Assembly (NCBI GenBank): GCA_002296125.1
Contig: DBHI01000100.1
Location: 1 to 25,805, forward strand
Source: Anaerolineales bacterium UBA832
Lineage (GTDB): Bacteria; Chloroflexota; Anaerolineae; Anaerolineales; UBA11657
DNA: 25,805 nt
Direction of reading: 5' to 3'
Within the stretch, counting starts at the first letter, position 1, and each line of letters starts with the position of its first letter. The notes under the pieces are model-generated. The model ran no database searches and was not told the DNA's origin. It worked only from the letters and a program-made list of their open reading frames with translations. The translations under genes and the position numbers were made by a program. Below, in pieces: positions 1-7,742 of this stretch.

Positions 1-1
1 T

Positions 2-34
2 GGAGATGATGGAGGACCACCACCTCCGCCATAG
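2..34 (+). CDS. Possible C-terminal tail of an upstream gene (partial)
   Basis: The first bases read in frame 2 as GDDGGPPPPP followed by a TAG stop. A glycine/aspartate then polyproline tail is a plausible disordered C-terminus. The stretch is clearly more GC-rich than the DNA after it, as expected if it were the end of a coding region. Only ten codons are visible, so the product cannot be named. The same bases can also form a GGAGG/CCTCC hairpin with a seven-base loop, but no T-run follows, so this is a poor terminator. Confidence is low. Confidence 0.25.
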   Translation, partial: GDDGGPPPPP

Positions 35-77
35 TCTAGGAGCAATACTAACCTAGTAGATAGTTGTTTATATATTA

Positions 78-106
78 TTGCAATATAGTGACTTGTTTTA
101 TAGTAT
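78..106 (+). promoter_or_regulatory. Weak sigma70-like promoter candidate before the HTTM gene
   Basis: TTGCAA (78-83) and TAGTAT (101-106) are separated by 17 bases, each matching four of six consensus positions. The site lies 24 bases before the ATG of the HTTM gene. In such AT-rich DNA this match could be chance. Confidence 0.25.
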
Positions 107-130
107 TCTAATATGCTTCATTATTAACAA

Positions 131-1981
131 ATGATTGCCACAACTAATATTTTGCAATCAGGTTATTGGTTTGGAAAATTAGATACTAGACCACTTTCTC
201 TGTTTAGATTGTTTTTTGCTTGCTTATTAATTAAGAACGCAATTTATAATATACCGTTGGCTGGGGATTTTTTCAGCGATTTTGGCTATTTGCCTCGATT
301 AGTACTATTTGATAGTTTAGTTCGTACATCTAGATTTTCGATCATGGATTCTATCTCACATACTTGGATGGCTGTGGGATTTTTCATGATATGGATAGTA
401 GTTGCTTTGTGTTTGTTATTAGGCTATCGTACAAAATTGTTTTCTATTATAAATTTTGTAATAGTATTATCAGTACACGAACGCAATGTTTATATTCTTA
501 ATGGAGCAGATACTGTTATAAGAATATTAAGCTTCTGGATTATGTTTGTACCATTAGGCAATTATTATTCAATAGATGCTTTAAGTAAGCGTTTTGCATT
601 ATATAGAAAATCATCCAATATAAAGGATTTGCGAGTTAATGATAAGTTGCACACTACTTTTGTGTTTCCAGTTAGAATGATTCAGTTACAAATTTCAATT
701 ATATATTTATTTTCATTTTTCGAAAAAATGAAAGGTGAATCATGGAAAAATGGTGAGGCTTTATATTATGCATTGCAGCTGAAATCTCTAACATTGCCTA
801 CGGGAGACTGGGTGTTTGAAATAACACCTTTATGGGTTATGAGTGCATTATCGTATTTTACATTGGCAGTTGAAGCCTTATTTGTTTTTTTGGTATTTTT
901 CCCAATTGGTCAACCATTTTTCAAATTAGTAGCATTAGGAATGGGTGCAAGTTTTCATATAAGTATTGCATTGACAATGTCTATAAGAGATTTTTCATTA
1001 GTAATGTTAATAAGTTATTTGATTTTCTGTGAACCAGATTGGATATTAGAAATTGATAGTAAGATGCGTAAATCTTTACAGAAATTGAGATTAATTATTC
1101 ATTCGATGAATAGTCCTTTGTGGTTGTTAATAGCTATGACTCGTGAGGCAGATATTATTGTAGATACTAATGTGACTAATCATAAGCAAATTGATAAATT
1201 TTCTGCGATTTATTATCAAGATGGCAATAGATGTCAGGGTTTAGATGCGTGGGTGGCTGTTGTAAGTTATTTTCCTATGGGTAACTTGCTTTTATATGCA
1301 TTGAGATTTGATTTTTTTAGATTATGTATTAGGAGTTTGTTTACTGTTTGGGTTAAATATTTAGTTTTACCTTATCCTGACTCAAGTTCAGTTATATTAA
1401 CCAATCAGCAAGATCTCAATACTCTTTCTATTGATAATTTTGGGCGGATTAGTAGATTTATTGTTTTATTTGGATTTATGTTTGGTGTTGTTTGGTACAA
1501 CTTAAGTTATTTGGTTGATACAGAAGACTTGGATGAAGTTTTGCCAGTTAATACATCAATTAGTGATGTGGTTAGGATTGTTGGCTTATGGCAGAGGTGG
1601 CAATTGTTTGCACCTTATCCTCGTACTATTGATGGATGGATAGTAGCACCTGGCAAGTTTGAAGATGGTACAACTATTGATTTACGGACTGGTAATAGTG
1701 TGAATGATGAAATGAAAAGGTGGTTCTGGGGTCCTGGCATGCGTTGGAAGAAATATGAAGCTAATCTATACAGAAAGCAATATAAATCTATAAAATTTGC
1801 TTGGGCTGCATATTATTGTCGTTACTATAATGTTATAGAAAGCAGATCACAAGGTAGTCGATTAGCTACTCTTGAATTACATTATCGTTTTAGGAGATCT
1901 CATGCTCCTGAGGAAGATTTGAATGAATATGAAACGTCTGTATTGTGGAAGCACTGGTGTTTTTCTGAATATAAGTATTAG
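131..1981 (+). CDS. HTTM-domain polytopic membrane protein (vitamin K-dependent gamma-carboxylase-like family)
   Basis: A 616-residue membrane protein. Residues 18-30 (DTRPLSLFRLFFA) match the typical opening of the HTTM/gamma-carboxylase-like family (an Asp..Pro-Leu-x-Leu-x-Arg stretch running into the first membrane helix). Further hydrophobic segments run through the N-terminal 300 residues, and two more lie near 375-410 and 435-455. Around residues 490-505 is WQLFAPYPRTIDGW, similar to the WxxFAPxP...DGW signature common in bacterial HTTM proteins. Known members are membrane proteins whose bacterial substrates are mostly undefined, and gamma-carboxylation should not be assumed. The next gene, 50 bases downstream, encodes a DCC-type thiol-disulfide protein. 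The two families often sit together or are fused, so they probably act together at the membrane. No clear Shine-Dalgarno precedes the ATG. Confidence 0.8.
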   Translation: MIATTNILQSGYWFGKLDTRPLSLFRLFFACLLIKNAIYNIPLAGDFFSDFGYLPRLVLFDSLVRTSRFSIMDSISHTWMAVGFFMIWIVVALCLLLGYRTKLFSIINFVIVLSVHERNVYILNGADTVIRILSFWIMFVPLGNYYSIDALSKRFALYRKSSNIKDLRVNDKLHTTFVFPVRMIQLQISIIYLFSFFEKMKGESWKNGEALYYALQLKSLTLPTGDWVFEITPLWVMSALSYFTLAVEALFVFLVFFPIGQPFFKLVALGMGASFHISIALTMSIRDFSLVMLISYLIFCEPDWILEIDSKMRKSLQKLRLIIHSMNSPLWLLIAMTREADIIVDTNVTNHKQIDKFSAIYYQDGNRCQGLDAWVAVVSYFPMGNLLLYALRFDFFRLCIRSLFTVWVKYLVLPYPDSSSVILTNQQDLNTLSIDNFGRISRFIVLFGFMFGVVWYNLSYLVDTEDLDEVLPVNTSISDVVRIVGLWQRWQLFAPYPRTIDGWIVAPGKFEDGTTIDLRTGNSVNDEMKRWFWGPGMRWKKYEANLYRKQYKSIKFAWAAYYCRYYNVIESRSQGSRLATLELHYRFRRSHAPEEDLNEYETSVLWKHWCFSEYKY

Positions 1982-2031
1982 TATTGAGAATATATTGATT
2001 AGTATAGAAACTTTTGTGTTGATGGAGCATT

Positions 2032-2511
2032 ATGTATTTTAGGAAAAATTATCGTAGTTGTCATGTTATTTTATTTGATGGACGATGTTCATTATGTGTC
2101 AGATCTGTGAAATTTTTGTTGTGTTTTGATTGGTTTAATATGTTTTTGTGTTTAGACTTTCGTCAAGATGACGTACTAGATTTGATTAAATGTGTGTCAT
2201 TAAATCAGCTTGAAAATGAGATGGTACTCATTACAAATCATGGTCAAATAAAATCAGGTTATATAGCTTGGCGATACATTGTAAACAAATTGCCGATCTT
2301 TTTTTTGATGTCGCTATTATTGTATTTCCCATTGGTGACTAGGATTGGTAATTGGTTGTATTCGCTCGTGGCACGTAGTCGTATGGGATTAGTGCATTGT
2401 CCACCAGGAGATTGTGCTGTTCATAAATCTGCGAACACAAGCACGTATGTAATTGAAGGTATTGATATACTGTCGGTGTATGGTATCAAGATAGCTAATA
2501 GTAATATGTAA
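2032..2511 (+). CDS. DCC-family thiol-disulfide oxidoreductase (DUF393)
   Basis: A 159-residue protein opening with VILFDGRCSLCVRSVKFLL, the hallmark of the DCC/DUF393 family: a beta strand, Asp-Gly-x-Cys-x-x-Cys (Cys19 and Cys22) and a helix carrying Arg-Ser-Val. The fold is thioredoxin-like, and the CxxC pair is expected to exchange disulfides. A hydrophobic stretch near residues 88-110 (LPIFFLMSLLLYFPLV) suggests membrane association. Two more cysteines (CPPGDC, near residue 125) could form a second redox pair. A GGAG at 2024-2027 sits four bases before the ATG. The gene follows the HTTM gene on the same strand and is probably cotranscribed, a pairing that is widespread in bacteria. The substrate is unknown. 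Confidence 0.85.
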   Translation: MYFRKNYRSCHVILFDGRCSLCVRSVKFLLCFDWFNMFLCLDFRQDDVLDLIKCVSLNQLENEMVLITNHGQIKSGYIAWRYIVNKLPIFFLMSLLLYFPLVTRIGNWLYSLVARSRMGLVHCPPGDCAVHKSANTSTYVIEGIDILSVYGIKIANSNM

Positions 2512-2539
2512 TGATACTATTTTGGAATTAGTTGATGAT

Positions 2540-3697
2540 TTATTTCCAATCTGCAATTCTTTGAATTGCTTCTTGAATACGATCTGTAGGTGTACCTAGT
2601 GAAATTCTGAAATAACCTTCACCAGATTCTCCAAAAAATGATCCAGGAGTTACTGATACTCCTACTTCTTCTAATAGTGTTTCGGTAAAATCTTTGGATG
2701 TTATATTGTCTTGTATGCGTACCCATACATACATTGCAGCTTGTGGTTTATAAGGTATTAGATTTGTGTTTGATAAGCCATCTAAAACAATATTACGTCT
2801 TTCCTGGTAAATTGTATTGCGTTCTTTTAACCAGGTTTGGTCACCTGTTAGAGCTGCGACTCCAGATGCTTGAATGGCTTGAAACTGACTAGAGTCAATA
2901 TTGCTTTTTAGATCTCGTAATGCTGTAATTCCTGTTTGATTTCCGCAAGCCATTCCTAGACGCCATCCAGCCATATTATAAGTTTTTGATAATGAATTGA
3001 ATTCTATCGCTACTTCAGAGGAACCAGATACTTGTAATAGACTAGGTGCGTTATATCCATCAAAGGTAATATCCATATAAGGAGCGTCATTACAGATCAT
3101 AATTTGATGCGTGTGTGCGAATTCTACTACTTCAGTAAAGAATTTATCATCTACTATTGCTCCAGTTGGATTGTTTGGGTAATTTAACCATAGTAGTTTA
3201 GTTCTACTTGCAATATGATTTGGAATGGAACTTAAATCAGGTAGAAAATGATTGGATTCTAATAAAGGCATGGTCACAACTTTAGCACCAGCAAATTTTG
3301 CTGCACGTGCATATACCGCATAACCTGGATCAGGTACTAACACTATATCATCAGGATTGAGAAAAGCCATAGATAAATGAAAAAGACCCTCTTTTGATCC
3401 AATAAGGCCTACGATTTCTGATGTTGGATCTAGATTTACATCAAAACGGTTGGCATAATAAGTGGATACTGCTTTTAGGAAGTCAGGTGATCCTCCTAAG
3501 GGTGCATATCCATGCAAATTGGCTTCTGAGCTGAGTTGGTGTAGAGTGTCAACAATGAATTGTGCTGGTGGTAAATCTGGTGATCCCATGTCCAATCTAA
3601 TTATATCTTTCCCTTGTGCTTTAAGTTTTGCAATATGTGTTCCTAACTTTGCAAAAAAATAGGGTTCTACAGTGTTCATTCTTTTAGACAGTTGCAT
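2540..3697 (-). CDS. Class I/II PLP-dependent aminotransferase, LL-diaminopimelate aminotransferase-like
   Basis: A 385-residue fold-type I aminotransferase. Visible landmarks are DMGSPDLPP (36-44), the YAPLGGSPDFL substrate-entry segment (64-74), NYPNNPTG (172-179), NDAPY (203-207) with the PLP-pyridine Asp204, and the Schiff-base Lys238 in SLSKTYNMAGWRLG. Also present are PGSFFG (351-356) and the carboxylate-binding Arg364 in YFRISLG. The SKTYNMAGWRLG pattern and length resemble the aminotransferases annotated as DapL or aspartate aminotransferase-like in Chloroflexota and Firmicutes. DapL would make LL-diaminopimelate from tetrahydrodipicolinate for lysine synthesis, but no other lysine gene is nearby, so substrate assignment is tentative. 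It lies 31 bases downstream of the DUF3048 gene and probably shares its transcript. It converges on the DCC gene with a 28-base gap and no obvious terminator. Confidence 0.85.
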   Translation of the reverse strand: MQLSKRMNTVEPYFFAKLGTHIAKLKAQGKDIIRLDMGSPDLPPAQFIVDTLHQLSSEANLHGYAPLGGSPDFLKAVSTYYANRFDVNLDPTSEIVGLIGSKEGLFHLSMAFLNPDDIVLVPDPGYAVYARAAKFAGAKVVTMPLLESNHFLPDLSSIPNHIASRTKLLWLNYPNNPTGAIVDDKFFTEVVEFAHTHQIMICNDAPYMDITFDGYNAPSLLQVSGSSEVAIEFNSLSKTYNMAGWRLGMACGNQTGITALRDLKSNIDSSQFQAIQASGVAALTGDQTWLKERNTIYQERRNIVLDGLSNTNLIPYKPQAAMYVWVRIQDNITSKDFTETLLEEVGVSVTPGSFFGESGEGYFRISLGTPTDRIQEAIQRIADWK

Positions 3698-3728
3698 TAT
3701 AGATTTAGTTCCTAATTTTAGTGTTTGT

Positions 3729-5042
3729 TCATTCAGTTGGCAGTATTAGTTTTCCCCAATCATATGGTGATTTATGTGTGATTGTCCATGTTTCGTTATT
3801 ATTCACAGTTTCTGATTGTAGTCCAGTAGTATGAAACCATGTTTTACCTGGTTGAAGCGGTATTGAGTTATTTTCTTCATCAACTAAGAATGTCATATCA
3901 CTACTATCCATACGTATCCAGTTTACAGAATAAGCTTGTCCATTGCGCAATATTAGAGCAGGACCTCCCCCCCATAATTGAATTTCAGTTGCGAATGCTG
4001 CATGAATTCCGTCAGATGCATAATCTTCTGGCACTGTAGAATCAACAACATGATTAGCGAAAAGTACTACAAGGTTGTCAGCTGTGATTTGTTGTTTAGT
4101 GTTGTAATCAAAGTGTGGCTCAATATCTACTTCTGATATTTCTGTCCAGCGATAATATTTTTTATCATTTTGGTTATAATGCCATACTGAACGTGCCTCA
4201 CGACTATAATTGACTTGCAGACTTTCAGCATTTTGTCCACCATTTGGTATAGTTTTTTGGAATGCTAGACCTTGTATTTTTGGTTTAGTATTCAAGCTTA
4301 ACTCGTCTAAAGTTTTCCAGACATCATTAGTATCAACAAATACTGAGTTTGCACTTTGGCTTTCTCTACATATTGGGGGACAAGTAAAACCCGTTGAGTT
4401 TGATATTACAGCTGGATACCATTGTTTTTGGCGCAATCGATTTAAAGTACCATCTGACATACCGGATGCAATTAGTGCTCCACTAAACATTTCAGTTAGA
4501 GTTGTATCAATTAGTCTTGCTGATCTAATTGAGCCAACTCTTGAAGCCTCTCCTGTATAAAATATTGCAGTAAATCGGGTAGTTCCACCTTCTGCATAAT
4601 GTTCCCATACCATATCAGCTGCTTCTAATCCAGATTGAGGCCTTACGCTTCTAGGATAATGAGATATTTTGATTGCTAATGGTCTTCTGTTTAATTTTGA
4701 TTTTTCTTCAACATACAATCCGCTAATTGGACTGATCTGTTCAGGATACTCGTAAGGACCTATTAATGGTTCTGAAGTTGGCGTGGCCAAAACTGTCGCT
4801 GTTGGAGCAAATGTAGGTGCATTAGTAATGTCTACAGTTGTGCTTTTTGGAATAGGAGGTGGCAGCGTTGGTATGGATGTTGGTAAGTCATCAATTGTAT
4901 CTGTATTGTTATTTTCACTAATACTTTTAGTATGTGCTAATTCAGATTCTTGAGAAATTGGTGTACATCCAGATAGGCCTATTAATATAATTGAAATTGA
5001 TAGAATATACCAAACATTCGATGAGATGATATTAGTTTTCAT
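3729..5042 (-). CDS. DUF3048-domain (YerB-like) lipoprotein
   Basis: A 437-residue exported lipoprotein. A short charged N-terminus is followed by a hydrophobic segment (11-23) and the lipobox LSGC, giving a lipidated Cys26. Residues 27-100 form a Ser/Thr/Pro-rich linker with repeated proline, such as LPPPIP and PTFAPTATV. The N-terminal DUF3048 domain (about 105-250) contains ISPISGLY, RRPLAIKISHYPRSVRPQSG and EGGTTRFTAIFY, followed by RVGSIRSAR. The C-terminal domain (about 290-430) contains WHYNQNDKKYYRWTE, DNLVVLFANHV and the closing GKTWFHTTG. Family members such as Bacillus YerB are cell-envelope lipoproteins of unproven function. The gene starts 75 bases after the end of tRNA-Glu on the same strand and could be read from the tRNA promoter. 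The PLP aminotransferase follows by 31 bases. Confidence 0.88.
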   Translation of the reverse strand: MKTNIISSNVWYILSISIILIGLSGCTPISQESELAHTKSISENNNTDTIDDLPTSIPTLPPPIPKSTTVDITNAPTFAPTATVLATPTSEPLIGPYEYPEQISPISGLYVEEKSKLNRRPLAIKISHYPRSVRPQSGLEAADMVWEHYAEGGTTRFTAIFYTGEASRVGSIRSARLIDTTLTEMFSGALIASGMSDGTLNRLRQKQWYPAVISNSTGFTCPPICRESQSANSVFVDTNDVWKTLDELSLNTKPKIQGLAFQKTIPNGGQNAESLQVNYSREARSVWHYNQNDKKYYRWTEISEVDIEPHFDYNTKQQITADNLVVLFANHVVDSTVPEDYASDGIHAAFATEIQLWGGGPALILRNGQAYSVNWIRMDSSDMTFLVDEENNSIPLQPGKTWFHTTGLQSETVNNNETWTITHKSPYDWGKLILPTE

Positions 5043-5117
5043 AATATGATTGTAGTGATAGTTTGGGTATTACATGTGATCATTAGATCATCCTGTATTC
5101 CATATATCATACAAATG

Positions 5118-5190
5118 TGCCCCCACGGAGATTCGAACTCCGGTCTTAGGCTTGAAAGGCCTACGTCCTAGTCCCCTAGACGATGGGGGC
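5118..5190 (-). tRNA. tRNA-Glu (anticodon TTC)
   Basis: On the minus strand a 73-base cloverleaf starts GCCCCCA and ends TGGGGGC plus the discriminator A, giving seven perfect acceptor pairs. The anticodon stem TAGGC/GCCTA closes the loop CTTTCAA, which places TTC at the anticodon. The T arm is the usual stem around GTTCGAATC. CCA is not encoded. Confidence 0.97.
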
Positions 5191-5207
5191 ATAATGGCAC
5201 GGGCGGC

Positions 5208-5237
5208 ATTCTACCATGTATAGAAAGTATGGGTCAA
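5208..5237 (-). promoter_or_regulatory. Sigma70-like promoter of tRNA-Glu
   Basis: On the minus strand TTGACC (5237-5232) and TAGAAT (5213-5208) lie 18 bases apart, each matching five of six consensus positions. The bases just downstream are GCCGCCCG, an unusually GC-rich discriminator in this AT-rich DNA. That is typical of stable-RNA promoters under growth-rate or stringent control. The predicted start falls about 10 bases before the mature tRNA. It may also drive the downstream DUF3048 and aminotransferase genes. Confidence 0.6.
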
Positions 5238-5334
5238 GTCATCTGAGGATTATTATTTATTATGGTAGACTTGAATGTCGGCAAAAATTAATGGTAATGA
5301 GACTTATTATCTTAAGTATTAAGAGACATAATTA

Positions 5335-6840
5335 ATGGATTCAGAAATAAAATTATTAAAGTTACATATGGCTGAAGTAGTGGATTTACAAAGATCGGCT
5401 GCATTGTTGTCATGGGATCAGCAGACTTATATGCCATCTGGAGGCTCGAAGGATCGTGCTCAACAGTTGGCGACATTAGAAGGTTTGGCACATCGTTTGT
5501 TTATATCTAATAAGGTTGGTGATCTCATTGGTGAATTAGAATCAAATGTTAATGATATTGATTATGATTCTGATGATGCGTCTTTTATAAGATATGTATC
5601 TAAAAAGTTTAAGCGTGAAAAACGAATGCCAAATTCTTTGGTGTCGGATTTGGCAAATACTACTTCTCTAGCTCAAGAAGCGTGGGTTTTAGCACGTCAA
5701 AATAACGATTATGCTCTCTTTCAACCTCATCTTCAAAAAGTTCTTGACCTCACTAGACAAAAATCTGAATGTTTTACTCCATGGGATAATGTTTATGATC
5801 CTTTACTTGATATATATGAACCAGACATGAAAACCAGTGAACTCCAAAATATCTTTAGTGACATTAAAGATGAGTTAATTGATTTAGTAAGTGCTATTCA
5901 AGGTAGTAATGTGAAAGTTGACAACAGTATCTTATATGGTGATTTTGAAGAAAACATGCAGCGAGAGTTTGGTTTGATTATAGCAAGAAGCCTTGGTTAT
6001 GACTTTACGAGAGGACGTCTAGATGAAACTGTACATCCATTTTGTACTCATTTTTCGTTAGATGATGTTCGTATTACAACGCGATTTGATCGTAAATGCT
6101 TATCCTCTGCTCTTTTTGGAATCATGCATGAAGTTGGTCATGCTTTGTATGAGCAGGGTATCTCCCCACAATTATCTAGAACAGGATTAGATACAGGTGT
6201 GTCTTTAGGCGTACATGAGTCTCAATCTCGTTTGTGGGAAAATTTGATAGGGCGTAGTAGATCATTTTGGAAATATTACTTTCCTGTATTACAGAAAATG
6301 TTTTTGGGTATTTTCGATAATGTGTCGGCAGAGGAGTTTTATTTTTCAATCAATCAATCTAAACCTTCTTTGATAAGAGTTGAAGCAGATGAGGTTACAT
6401 ACAACTTACATATAATTATACGTTTCGAATTAGAATTAGACATGTTAAATGGGGATTTACAGTTAAATGACTTGCCAGAAGCATGGGCAGACAAATATAA
6501 GACTTATTTGGGTTTGTCCCCAACTAATTATGTTAATGGTGTGTTGCAAGATATTCATTGGTCAATTGGAGCTATTGGATATTTTCCGACCTACACTATA
6601 GGTAATTTGATGTCGGTGCAATTATTACAAGCTGCTAAAAAAGAAATTGGTGATTTAGATAATCAAATATCACAAAGTGATTTTGCAGATTTGCTTGCTT
6701 GGTTGCGTCATAATATACATTGTCATGGTAGTAAGTATTCTCCCCGAGAGTTATTACATCGTATTACAGATAATTCAGTTGATCCAAAGCCTTATATGGA
6801 GTATCTACATAATAAATATAGTGAAATTTATCGTATTTAG
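5335..6840 (+). CDS. M32-family metallocarboxypeptidase (carboxypeptidase Taq type)
   Basis: A 501-residue zinc carboxypeptidase, the usual length for the family, which removes C-terminal residues from peptides in the cytoplasm. All five M32 signature motifs are present in order: HPF (234-236), DVRIT (244-248, DxRxT), HEVGH (265-269, HExxH with zinc ligands His265 and His269 and catalytic Glu266), HESQSR (294-299, third ligand Glu295) and IRVEAD (IRxxAD, near 356). There is no signal peptide. The N-terminus (WDQQTYMP, 27-34) matches the conserved opening of the family. It stands alone on the plus strand between tRNA-Glu and the end of the convergent argF operon (27-base gap). Upstream Shine-Dalgarno pairing is weak (AGAG). 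Confidence 0.95.
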   Translation: MDSEIKLLKLHMAEVVDLQRSAALLSWDQQTYMPSGGSKDRAQQLATLEGLAHRLFISNKVGDLIGELESNVNDIDYDSDDASFIRYVSKKFKREKRMPNSLVSDLANTTSLAQEAWVLARQNNDYALFQPHLQKVLDLTRQKSECFTPWDNVYDPLLDIYEPDMKTSELQNIFSDIKDELIDLVSAIQGSNVKVDNSILYGDFEENMQREFGLIIARSLGYDFTRGRLDETVHPFCTHFSLDDVRITTRFDRKCLSSALFGIMHEVGHALYEQGISPQLSRTGLDTGVSLGVHESQSRLWENLIGRSRSFWKYYFPVLQKMFLGIFDNVSAEEFYFSINQSKPSLIRVEADEVTYNLHIIIRFELELDMLNGDLQLNDLPEAWADKYKTYLGLSPTNYVNGVLQDIHWSIGAIGYFPTYTIGNLMSVQLLQAAKKEIGDLDNQISQSDFADLLAWLRHNIHCHGSKYSPRELLHRITDNSVDPKPYMEYLHNKYSEIYRI

Positions 6841-6867
6841 ATTTCTAATAATAAAAATCAGAACAAA

Positions 6868-7731
6868 TTAATAGCCTATAGGATGCCAGGTGGTTTTGGT
6901 TTCTTGTGTTCGTAAGATTGAATATGGATGTAATGAATCATTATACATCCAATCTTTATCATGACAGATAGATACACGTTTGAGGTTTTGTGATGCGTTT
7001 TGTTCTATTGCTGTAATAGTATCTATGTTTTCCCCGAAATATATTAAGCCATTTACTTCCATGTGTGTGGCAAAATGTTCTAGTAATTCCGATTGGAATC
7101 CAGTTATAATATTTACCACTCCTGGTGGAACATCGGAGCTATGTAATGACTCTGCTAATGATGCAGCACATAAAGGGTAATCTTGAGGCATTAGTGTTAC
7201 ACAAGTGTTGCCACCAATGATTGTTGGAATTATTCCTCCTAAGATTCCTAAGAGCCCTGATTTTTCAGAAGGTATTATTACTATTATTCCTGTAGGTTCA
7301 AGTACACTAAAACTGAAATAAGGTGAGGACACAGGATTAACAGTGCTAAAAATTTGATTGTATTTATCAGCCCAGCCAGCAAAATAGACTAAAGTATCAA
7401 TTGTTTGTTTCACTTCTGTGACAGCTTTGCTTTGACTTATTCCTTGCAGGGCAAGTTCTTCAATTAATTGTGGACTACGTCCTTCAATTATTTCAGCACA
7501 TCGATATATTATTTGTGCTCTATTGTATGCTGTTTTTGATTTCCAACTGGGGAATGCATTTTTCGCAGATATAATTGCATCACGAAAATCCTTGCGGGAA
7601 GCTTGACAAATATTAATAGAAGTTTTTATTTGTTTACTGTTCCAATTGTATGTGCGTTCTGACTCACTACGAACGAATTTGCCATTTATAAACATTTTAT
7701 GTGTTTTGCGAACATTTAATCTTTTATTCAT
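6868..7731 (-). CDS. Half-length, catalytically dead aldehyde dehydrogenase homologue (ALDH16 second-domain-like subunit)
   Basis: The protein is 287 residues from the ATG at 7731. A TTG at 7749 would add six residues and overlap the preceding stop. It has the ALDH N-terminal half: MFINGKF near the start, FAGWADKY, EPTGIIVIIP, and PPGVVNIITGF. The catalytic features are gone. The active-site PWNFP is PSEKS, the cofactor lysine motif KPAE is MPQD, and the loop that should read FTGS reads YFGENID. The chain ends (KTTWHPIGY) before any cysteine or glutamate catalytic region. ALDH16 proteins consist of a full ALDH domain followed by just such a truncated pseudo-domain. Here that arrangement is split over two genes 11 bases apart, so I infer a structural or oligomerisation partner of the upstream ALDH. 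It is the last gene of the operon. Confidence 0.85.
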   Translation of the reverse strand: MNKRLNVRKTHKMFINGKFVRSESERTYNWNSKQIKTSINICQASRKDFRDAIISAKNAFPSWKSKTAYNRAQIIYRCAEIIEGRSPQLIEELALQGISQSKAVTEVKQTIDTLVYFAGWADKYNQIFSTVNPVSSPYFSFSVLEPTGIIVIIPSEKSGLLGILGGIIPTIIGGNTCVTLMPQDYPLCAASLAESLHSSDVPPGVVNIITGFQSELLEHFATHMEVNGLIYFGENIDTITAIEQNASQNLKRVSICHDKDWMYNDSLHPYSILRTQETKTTWHPIGY

Positions 7732-7742
7732 GATAATGTTTC

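Noticed and set aside
2..34. GGAGG/CCTCC hairpin as a terminator at the window start
   Set aside because: No T-run follows, and the repeat is explained by glycine and proline codons.
4210..4560. A 116-codon plus-strand open frame opposite the DUF3048 gene
   Set aside because: It is fully antisense to a well-supported lipoprotein gene and has no domain or start signal of its own.
5078..5091. TGATC-ATTA-GATCA inverted repeat between tRNA-Glu and the DUF3048 gene
   Set aside because: Only five base pairs with no T-run. Too short to call an operator or terminator in such AT-rich DNA.
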